From Acidimicrobiaceae bacterium UBA2093 (lineage in GTDB: Bacteria > Actinomycetota > Acidimicrobiia > Acidimicrobiales > Ilumatobacteraceae), in contig DCZD01000027.1 of assembly GCA_002331255.1 (NCBI GenBank), positions 457 to 14,774 of the forward strand: a stretch of 14,318 nt of DNA, written 5' to 3'. Below are positions 6,949 through 12,279 of this stretch, in pieces. Position 1 is the first letter of the stretch; each line of letters begins with the position of its first letter. The translations under genes and the position numbers were made by a program. The notes below the pieces were generated by a model. It was not told where the DNA came from. It did no database searches and was given only the letters and a program-made list of their open reading frames with translations.

Positions 6949-7742
6949 TGTATCGCACCATCAGTTTTGACTTATCCGAGCGCATCGCCACCATTACGTT
7001 GAATAGGCCCGAAGTCCGTAATGCGTTTGGCGCCGGCATGGGCGACGAATTGTCTGACGCATTCAAAGAATGTGATGCAAACGATGACATTCGCGTTGTC
7101 GTGCTGACCGGGATGCCGCCAGCTTTTTGTGCAGGAGCGGATGTGTCCTCGGGCGAGGACACCTTCAGGCCACGTGAGGCATCGACATTCTCATCAGGAG
7201 GAGTGACCTTTCCTGCGTGGAGGGTGCGTAAACCAGTCATCGCAGCAGTGAATGGTCACGCCATCGGTATTGGTCTCACCCTGACCCTGCACTGCGACAT
7301 TCGCATCTTCGCCCGAGAAGCCAAGTATGGCATTGTCCAATCGCGGCGAGGAATGCTCGGTGATGCCATGTCGCACTGGACCCTTCCGCGCATCGTCGGA
7401 TTTGCCAATGCAGCCGACATCTTGCTCACTGGCCGAATGTTCGGAGGTGACGATGCGCTACGTATGGGGCTGTGCAACGAAGTGCACGATAACGATGCAG
7501 TGCTGTCGCGCGCAATTGACATCGCCGGAGACATCGCAGTGAATGTGTCCCCTGCTTCGGCTGCGGCTAGCAAACGAGCATTGTGGAGCTCTTGGAATTC
7601 GACCTCTGACGAAATGAACGCCCTCGAGACCGACCTCCATCTTCGGCTCATGAAACTCGAAGATGCCCGCGAAGGCGTCCGTGCCTTCGTCGAGAAGCGC
7701 CCACCCAAATGGACTAGCACTGCGGATTCAATTGATGGCTGA
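6945..7742 (+). CDS. Enoyl-CoA hydratase/isomerase (crotonase) family protein
   Basis: The 265-aa product is a full-length crotonase. TITLNRPEVRNAFG (17-30), FCAGADVS (61-68) and AAVNGHAIGIGLTL (100-113) form the CoA-binding site and the oxyanion hole. They are followed by SRRGMLGDAMSHWTLPRIVG (133-152) and ILLTGRMFGGDDALRMGLCNEV. The family uses an oxyanion hole to stabilise CoA-thioester enolates for hydration, isomerisation, retro-aldol or ring-opening chemistry. The two classical hydratase glutamates are not retained by my alignment: Gln132 stands at the first position and Asp158 at the second. The RRG...P-E motif of a common actinobacterial subgroup reads RRGMLGD here, with Asp140. A reaction other than simple hydration is therefore possible. 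The ATG overlaps the LLM stop, and the end overlaps the dioxygenase start by 8 bp. Confidence 0.9.
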   Translation: MMYRTISFDLSERIATITLNRPEVRNAFGAGMGDELSDAFKECDANDDIRVVVLTGMPPAFCAGADVSSGEDTFRPREASTFSSGGVTFPAWRVRKPVIAAVNGHAIGIGLTLTLHCDIRIFAREAKYGIVQSRRGMLGDAMSHWTLPRIVGFANAADILLTGRMFGGDDALRMGLCNEVHDNDAVLSRAIDIAGDIAVNVSPASAAASKRALWSSWNSTSDEMNALETDLHLRLMKLEDAREGVRAFVEKRPPKWTSTADSIDG

Positions 7743-8517
7743 ACACGGCGGTAGCGCGTTGTTCGTAGGTCACGGAAGCCCGATGAACACGTTCGAGGTC
7801 AATCGGTACACCACCGCCTGGCGCGAAGTGTCGGCCGCACTCCCCACTCCACGCGCGATTGTTGCCGTTTCTGCACACTGGTACATCGATGGAACTGCAG
7901 TGACTGCGATGGCGGAGCCAAGAACCATTCACGACTTCTTCGGATTTCCCGACGAACTCTCTCGCTTCGAGTACCCCGCGTCTGGCGACGTCAACCTTGC
8001 CAACGATGTGGTGTCACTACTGTCGCCGTTTGACGCCGTGCCAGACACAACAGATTGGGGTCTCGACCATGGCACATGGTCGGTGCTCGCCCACCTCTAT
8101 CCAGAAGCCGACATTCCTGTCGTGCAAGTGTCCATCGATGCGCGGGCAACTTTCGACACCCATGTGCACATTGGTGCATCCCTTGCACCATTAGTTGACG
8201 ACGGAGTAATGGTGCTCGGATCTGGGAATGTGGTGCACAACCTCGGCCTCATTGACTGGTCCATGATCGACAGTGGATTCGAATGGGCGAAGAAGTTCGA
8301 CGACGAGGTCCGGCGAATCATTACGACGCAGCTATACAACTTGTCGTCAATTCGTGACCATCAACTCTTTGGAAGCGTTGCCCCCACCCCAGAACATTTC
8401 ATCCCATTGCTCTACATCGCCGGACTCGCCGATGAAGCCAAGAAGCCACTCTCGACGTTTGCCGAGGGTTACGCCTTCGGATCACTTTCAATGACCTCGT
8501 ATGTCATGCGAAGTTGA
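7735..8517 (+). CDS. DODA/LigB-type extradiol ring-cleavage dioxygenase family protein
   Basis: The 260-aa product resembles the class III extradiol family (4,5-DOPA dioxygenase, YgiD, LigB). ALFVGHGSPMN near the N-terminus gives His13, and IVAVSAHWYI gives His48. VLGSGNVVHNL gives His168, and PTPEHFIPLLYIAG gives His221. These match the four conserved histidines of YgiD-like proteins; LDHGTWSVLAHLYP (His112) is also typical. The metal (Fe2+ or Zn2+) opens catechol-type rings, although many family members have no known substrate. ATG 7735 overlaps the crotonase end by 8 bp. An upstream in-frame ATG at 7663 lies wholly inside the crotonase gene and is rejected. As last gene of the LLM-crotonase operon it suggests that an aromatic or dihydroxylated ring is handled; this is an inference from context. 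Confidence 0.9.
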   Translation: MAEHGGSALFVGHGSPMNTFEVNRYTTAWREVSAALPTPRAIVAVSAHWYIDGTAVTAMAEPRTIHDFFGFPDELSRFEYPASGDVNLANDVVSLLSPFDAVPDTTDWGLDHGTWSVLAHLYPEADIPVVQVSIDARATFDTHVHIGASLAPLVDDGVMVLGSGNVVHNLGLIDWSMIDSGFEWAKKFDDEVRRIITTQLYNLSSIRDHQLFGSVAPTPEHFIPLLYIAGLADEAKKPLSTFAEGYAFGSLSMTSYVMRS

Positions 8518-8533
8518 GTGGACCACGACTCAG
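8514..8533. terminator. Possible bidirectional terminator hairpin between convergent genes
   Basis: TGAGT (8515-8519) pairs with ACTCA (8528-8532) across an eight-base loop, with a further T-G wobble. The stop codons of both convergent genes (8515-8517 plus, 8530-8532 minus) lie in the two arms. An alternative CGACT-C-AGTCG palindrome overlaps at 8526-8536. There is no T-tract and the stem is short, so this is a weak call. Confidence 0.25.
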
Positions 8534-8916
8534 TCGCGGTGGTGTTGCATCAACTCGATGGTGTAGCCATCTGGATCAACGATGAATGCGACGGTCACAG
8601 GCCAACGGTCGAGGCGCTTGGGCTCCATTGTTGACTTGAAGCCTGCTGCAACCGCAGCATCATGCACTGCGACACAATCATCGACGTTGAAATAGATCTT
8701 CCACAGCGCCCAACCGTGATCAATGGGCTTGGGGCTCTCGTGGTGCTCAGCTAGTTGCAGACGACCGCCACCCTGATCAGCGGCAACCACAATTTCGTGA
8801 ACACCCGGAATCTCCGTGCGTGACTGTACTTTCAAACCGATGATCTCGGTATAAAACTTCTCAGATGCTTCGATGTCTTTGACATTGATGCAGTATTGAC
8901 CGACTGTTGTCGCCAT
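8530..8916 (-). CDS. VOC superfamily (glyoxalase/bleomycin-resistance-like) protein
   Basis: The 128-aa protein is a single two-module VOC domain. It starts VGQYCINVKDIEASEKFYTE (about 5-24), continues through GGGRLQLAEHH (about 49-59) and WKIYFNVDD (72-80), and ends FIVDPDGYTIELMQH (111-125). The first and last ligand positions carry Gln7 and Glu121. The middle two are Gln54 instead of Glu and Lys73 instead of His, so metal binding as in glyoxalase I is doubtful. It might bind a ligand or catalyse a different reaction. The ATG has GAGGGGG five bases upstream (8922-8928), the strongest ribosome binding site in this part of the window. It is convergent with the dioxygenase, with only 12 bp between the stops, and need not belong to that pathway. 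Confidence 0.85.
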   Translation of the reverse strand: MATTVGQYCINVKDIEASEKFYTEIIGLKVQSRTEIPGVHEIVVAADQGGGRLQLAEHHESPKPIDHGWALWKIYFNVDDCVAVHDAAVAAGFKSTMEPKRLDRWPVTVAFIVDPDGYTIELMQHHRD

Positions 8917-8921
8917 GTGAT

Positions 8922-8928
8922 CCCCCTC
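8922..8928 (-). promoter_or_regulatory. Ribosome binding site of the VOC gene
   Basis: The minus strand reads GAGGGGG, five bases (ATCAC) and then ATG at 8916. This fixes the start and shows that this gene, unlike most others here, has a leadered mRNA. Confidence 0.7.
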
Positions 8929-8985
8929 GTGTCTCGCCTGGTCCTAGGCCCGATTGTGCCGACCGTTCAAGACTAAGCGACTCAA

Positions 8986-9021
8986 AGGGACTCGAACCCC
9001 CGACATCTTCCTTGCAAGGGA
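8986..9021 (-). repeat. tRNA-Val 3'-half remnant (35/36 identical to 9106-9141)
   Basis: This stretch repeats 36 bases of the tRNA-Val gene exactly 120 bp away, from the 5' side of the anticodon stem through the variable region into the T-arm. The single difference turns the anticodon position from TAC to TGC. Outside the match the tRNA is broken: the anticodon stem has a mismatch and no normal D-arm is present. The flanks can pair only as GACTCA/TGAGTC, near 9051 and 8981. It may be a decayed tandem copy or the scar of an element that used the tRNA as attachment site. The 180-bp region 8917-9096 holds no gene. Confidence 0.7.
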
Positions 9022-9096
9022 CAGGCTCAAAATCCGGAGCGACTAGCTCGATGAGTCTCAGCGTGACGCTGAAACCCTTACGAGGCTTGCGTGTAG

Positions 9097-9170
9097 TGGG
9101 CGTTGAGGGACTCGAACCCCCGACATCTTCCTTGTAAGGGAAGCGCTCTAGCCAACTGAGCTAAACGCCC
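9097..9170 (-). tRNA. tRNA-Val (anticodon UAC)
   Basis: A complete 74-base cloverleaf is read on the minus strand. The acceptor stem is GGGCGTT/AACGCCC with discriminator A. The D-arm lies around AGCTCAGTTGG and GAGC. The anticodon stem is CTTCC/GGAAG with loop CTTACAA, giving anticodon TAC. The T-loop is TTCGAGT with a GGGGG/CCCTC stem (one G-T pair). The 3' CCA is not encoded; the next bases are CTA. It stands alone between the amidotransferase and VOC genes. Confidence 0.95.
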
Positions 9171-9180
9171 GCACCACAGG

Positions 9181-9186
9181 ACGATA
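9181..9186 (-). promoter_or_regulatory. Inferred -10 box (TATCGT) of tRNA-Val
   Basis: On the minus strand TATCGT lies 10 bases before the tRNA 5' end. A weak -35-like TTGTCG lies 15 bases further upstream. A CGGCG-N6-CGCCG hairpin (9188-9203) fills the spacer and could instead end transcription from the amidotransferase gene. Confidence 0.35.
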
Positions 9187-9187
9187 C

Positions 9188-9203
9188 CGGCGGATGCGCG
9201 CCG
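9188..9203. terminator. GC hairpin after the amidotransferase gene
   Basis: CGGCG and CGCCG form a five-base stem with a six-base loop, nine bases beyond the amidotransferase stop codon (9212-9214). No clear T-run follows on the minus strand, so it may be a weak terminator or only part of the tRNA promoter region. Confidence 0.3.
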
Positions 9204-9211
9204 ACAATGCC

Positions 9212-9874
9212 CTAGACAGCAACCATTCTCGACCAGATCATGTCCAACAGCGAGAAGACGCGCGGCTCGATTGATTCGGATTCCTGTCCAAGAGACTCGA
9301 CCAACCATCGCCAATCGTCATCCGTGACGTTCATGCGCTGACCGAGTCGCTCGACAATTTCAGCCGTGAATTCGATATGAATCTGAAGGCCCCATGCACG
9401 ACCCCGCGAGAATGCAACGTCAGCGTGTGGTTCGCGAGCATGTACCTGACTCGTAGCCGGAGCGGTGATGGCGTCCTCATGCCACAGCGCCCATCGACCG
9501 GCAAGCTCGGAAACATCAGTCTTCAATGGCTCGTACGAACGGTGGGTGCCGTTCATTCGTTCCACTTGCCCTCCAAGTGCTTTGGCCAGAACTTGAGCGC
9601 CAAAACAGATACCGAGATAGGGCCGATTGGCTGCGACCCATGAACTGACAAGTTCGATTTCTTGTTGTTGAGGTGGAGCACAGTATCCATTGGCAACACT
9701 GAGTGGAGATCCCATCACGATGAGCAAATCAGCGTCAGGCAACGTGATGGCCGAACCACGAGAAACACGCTGAACGGTGGCTTTCTGAGTGTCGAGCCAT
9801 GCACCAACCGGTCCTAGTTCGTGGGCGACGTCGTCATGTGAAAGGACAATGACGTTGCCGGGTGAACGAAGCAC
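9212..9874 (-). CDS. Class I glutamine amidotransferase (GMP-synthase-like, stand-alone)
   Basis: The 220-aa product is a class I glutamine amidotransferase domain, a fold that hydrolyses glutamine and passes ammonia to a partner or attacks gamma-glutamyl bonds. The nucleophile elbow is PYLGICFGAQVLAKALGG, with Cys90. The His-Glu pair appears as WGLQIHIEFT, with His166 and Glu168, in place of the usual Q-x-HPE. DADLLIVMGSPLSV (48-61) is the conserved early strand and loop. The C-terminal part lacks an ATP-pyrophosphatase domain, so it is not GuaA itself; partner and product are unknown. The GTG start at 9874 lies nine bases past the stop of the RCC1-type gene and has a TAGGTT-N6 leaderless box. 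It could have its own promoter as well as readthrough. It is followed by tRNA-Val. Confidence 0.9.
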   Translation of the reverse strand: MLRSPGNVIVLSHDDVAHELGPVGAWLDTQKATVQRVSRGSAITLPDADLLIVMGSPLSVANGYCAPPQQQEIELVSSWVAANRPYLGICFGAQVLAKALGGQVERMNGTHRSYEPLKTDVSELAGRWALWHEDAITAPATSQVHAREPHADVAFSRGRAWGLQIHIEFTAEIVERLGQRMNVTDDDWRWLVESLGQESESIEPRVFSLLDMIWSRMVAV

Positions 9875-9880
9875 CGGTTG

Positions 9881-9886
9881 AACCTA
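9881..9886 (-). promoter_or_regulatory. Inferred -10 box (TAGGTT) overlapping the RCC1-gene stop codon
   Basis: On the minus strand TAGGTT is followed by CAACCG and then the GTG start at 9874, the TANNNT-N6-start spacing. The TAG of the box is also the stop codon (9884-9886) of the RCC1-type gene. No Shine-Dalgarno sequence is seen. Confidence 0.5.
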
Positions 9887-12262
9887 CTTAACTGGAATCG
9901 TTCGCCAGGCCGACGCGTTGCCGGCACGATCGATGACGCGCACCTGCAGAGTCTTTGCAGTCGTCGACACAGCCACCCTTGCTGAACTCGCCCTCGGGTT
10001 GCTCAGCGAAATCTTTGTGACGGCCTTACGCGAACTACTCCGCACTTCAACGGCTCCGAGACCAGAGTTCTTGTCTGAAGCTCGCACCGTGATTGAAGCT
10101 CCTTTGCGTTTCACCGCTGCAATCGTTACGGGTCCACCGCTCGCTGTTCCGGTCGCAGTTGCCCCCGTGAACGTGGGCGCAGTGGTGTCCAAGATGATGT
10201 CGTCTTGGTACGGAGTTGATGCATTTCCAAGTCGGGTCACAAACTTCACATAGACAACCTTCGGTAAGCGCTCATCTTTGCTTGCGACCAAAGTCCAGGG
10301 GATGTCTGCAGAGTTGTCAACAAGTGTGAATGTCGTCGAATTTTTGAATCCACCGTCGTTCGACAAGATGGCCTGAGTTGAACCAGAAGGCCCCGTCACA
10401 GAGACGGTCACTGATTTCTTATTGGTGAACTCTGCCGCATCGTTGATGGAGACTCCCACAGGACGTAATGAGGTGAAAGAGAGCGTGTCCCCTCGGGATG
10501 TTCCCTTTGAGTTCGTTGCGACAACTCGGAAGTAATACTTCTTTCGCTCGGTCAACGATGAAGCCGTAGCCGCGACATCGACTGCCGTGATGCCTGTGTC
10601 GACTTTGGCGACAAGCTGTGCAGCATCAGAGAGATCTTCCTTTAATCCGTATTCGAAGTACACCGCAGTATCAAGAGCACCTGGATTAACAGTTGCGTTC
10701 AGAGTCGCCCTACTGCTCGAGACTGAGGTTGCGGCCTGCGTCGTTGCCGCCGGCGCGATACCTGCGACCGCAATTGATGCTTCGGTGCTGCCACTTGCCT
10801 GGTAGAAGCCATTAGCTGCAGCATTGGCCCGAATTGTGCATGTTCCTGCGTTCAGAATGGTCACCGTCGAACCGGCGACTGTGCATACCGATGACGTCGT
10901 CGAGGAAAAGGTGACGGCCTTTCCGCTCGATGAGGTCGCAGAAATTCCAAACGGAACATCATTGAGGGCCTTTGTCGCCGGTGGCGCAAATGTTATGGAC
11001 TGCGCCGCGACACCTACCACTTCTTGTGGGGATGAACTTGAAGTCGTCTGTGCATTCGCCAAGGTTCCATTAACCCCCGTACCCCAACACGAGGCCGACC
11101 CGTCTGTCCCGATTACACATGTGTAATCCCTACCTGCAGCAACTGCCGATGCAGATGCAGTCGATGCCAGGGACGTCTGAACCGCAGCCAGAAGTAGAAC
11201 TCGACTCGCTCCAGATTCCCCATTTCCTATCTCGCCCTCGGTGTTGTCCCCAGCACATGCCACGCGACCCGAGTTGCGGATGAAGCATGTGTGTCGAGCC
11301 CCTGCGCTGACGGACACCAGGTCAGTTGATGGCGATGAGGATGCGTCAAGCACGGTCTGTGCCGTGTTTGCGCCAGCAGAAACGACCGAACCTGTAGCTA
11401 GCTGTCCAAAAGATCCTGCGCCCCAGCAGCGCCCTTGGCCGTTTGTGAGCACCGCGCATGTCGTAGCACCACCTGCCGATAGCGCCACGACGCCACTTAG
11501 GTCCGACCCGCCATCACTCACTGCAGTCGGAGTTGGCGTCGGCACATATGTTGAGTTTCCAACCTGACCATACGTGTTGTCACCCCAGCACTTCACCCTG
11601 GTCGACACCAAGAGGGCACACACGTGGTAGGAGCCAGCGGCAACAGCGTCAACCGTCTCGCCAACGGAAATTTCCTGTGGCGTGGCACTAAACGGGAGTG
11701 AAGAATTGGTCACGCCAAGTTCCCCATTTGAGTTTCTGCCCCAGCAGTAGACACTTGAGCTTGAATTCGCCGAGATACCGCAGGTGAAGTTCTCGCCAGC
11801 TGTGATTGACGTGAAGTCAGACGGGGTTGAGACAGTCGCGATGTAGTTGGAGTCCGTCGTGGTAGCACCCGTCTGGCCAAATGTCGTTCGGCCGACGCAC
11901 GTGACAGTACCGGTTGACTGAAGTCCACACGCGTGGTCAGCGCCGACTGCAACTCCTATGAGATTCGTGGGCATTCCTGCCACAAGACGAGGCGTGCTCA
12001 CCACGGGTCCAGATGGAAAACCTATGCGAGTGTCGCCTGCATGACCCCAGCAGTACATACGTGAATTTGCGATCACACACGCAGAGTTCTGATTTGCACT
12101 GATTGTCCGCGCAACGGATCGTCCCGATGCGGGCGATTCACTCGCTTCAGCTTGAACAACGTCAGCGGCACGAAGTGTTGGCAACGCCGCGAGGACACCA
12201 GCAAGGATGAAACGGACAATTCGTTTAGACATGTCTGAATTCTTGTTCAATTTGGTTGTCAT
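9884..12262 (-). CDS. Secreted RCC1-repeat beta-propeller protein with Ig-like and FN3-like domains
   Basis: The 792-aa product starts at ATG 12262, preceded by AGAGGTGG at a 9-base spacing; an upstream in-frame ATG at 12307 lies inside the previous gene. Residues 1-38 look like a signal peptide (SKRIVRFILAGVLAALPTLRAADVVQA). Seven RCC1-like repeats fill about 58-410, recognisable from ...SACVIANSRMYCWG, HACGLQSTGTVTCVG, FTCGISA..YCWG, HVCALLVSTRVKCWG, TTCAVLTNGQGRCWG, HTCFIRNSGRVACAG and YTCVIGTDGSASCWG. Seven repeats fit one seven-bladed propeller. Each repeat carries a Cys pair, suggesting a disulfide on each blade. Residues about 422-500 form an Ig-like domain (QSITFAPP...VCTV...GTCTIRA), about 503-600 an FN3-like domain (FEYGL, YYFRVVATNSKG), then two Ig-like domains (one with LDTTAPTF) to the end. 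No C-terminal anchor or LPxTG motif is seen. It is probably an extracellular binding or adhesion protein. Confidence 0.9.
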   Translation of the reverse strand: MTTKLNKNSDMSKRIVRFILAGVLAALPTLRAADVVQAEASESPASGRSVARTISANQNSACVIANSRMYCWGHAGDTRIGFPSGPVVSTPRLVAGMPTNLIGVAVGADHACGLQSTGTVTCVGRTTFGQTGATTTDSNYIATVSTPSDFTSITAGENFTCGISANSSSSVYCWGRNSNGELGVTNSSLPFSATPQEISVGETVDAVAAGSYHVCALLVSTRVKCWGDNTYGQVGNSTYVPTPTPTAVSDGGSDLSGVVALSAGGATTCAVLTNGQGRCWGAGSFGQLATGSVVSAGANTAQTVLDASSSPSTDLVSVSAGARHTCFIRNSGRVACAGDNTEGEIGNGESGASRVLLLAAVQTSLASTASASAVAAGRDYTCVIGTDGSASCWGTGVNGTLANAQTTSSSSPQEVVGVAAQSITFAPPATKALNDVPFGISATSSSGKAVTFSSTTSSVCTVAGSTVTILNAGTCTIRANAAANGFYQASGSTEASIAVAGIAPAATTQAATSVSSSRATLNATVNPGALDTAVYFEYGLKEDLSDAAQLVAKVDTGITAVDVAATASSLTERKKYYFRVVATNSKGTSRGDTLSFTSLRPVGVSINDAAEFTNKKSVTVSVTGPSGSTQAILSNDGGFKNSTTFTLVDNSADIPWTLVASKDERLPKVVYVKFVTRLGNASTPYQDDIILDTTAPTFTGATATGTASGGPVTIAAVKRKGASITVRASDKNSGLGAVEVRSSSRKAVTKISLSNPRASSARVAVSTTAKTLQVRVIDRAGNASAWRTIPVK

Positions 12263-12271
12263 CTCAAGTAG

Positions 12272-12279
12272 CCACCTCT
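12272..12279 (-). promoter_or_regulatory. Ribosome binding site of the RCC1-type gene
   Basis: The minus strand has AGAGGTGG nine bases before ATG 12262. Its first base overlaps the stop codon (12279-12281) of the lipoprotein gene, which indicates a translationally linked two-gene operon and fixes the start. Confidence 0.7.

Noticed and set aside
7663..7735. An upstream ATG extending the dioxygenase by 24 residues
   Set aside because: It lies inside the crotonase coding region. The family starts just before ALFVGHGSP, and ATG 7735 gives the usual 8-bp overlap and length.
8980..9060. A second functional tRNA (anticodon TGC)
   Set aside because: The T-arm and anticodon loop are present, but the D-arm is not canonical, the anticodon stem has a mismatch, and the outer pairing is imperfect. 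A decayed copy fits better.
8907..9137. A plus-strand open frame encoding the peptide GLEPPTSSL twice
   Set aside because: GLEPPTSSL is the well-known false peptide read from antisense tRNA sequence. Here it comes from tRNA-Val and its remnant copy.
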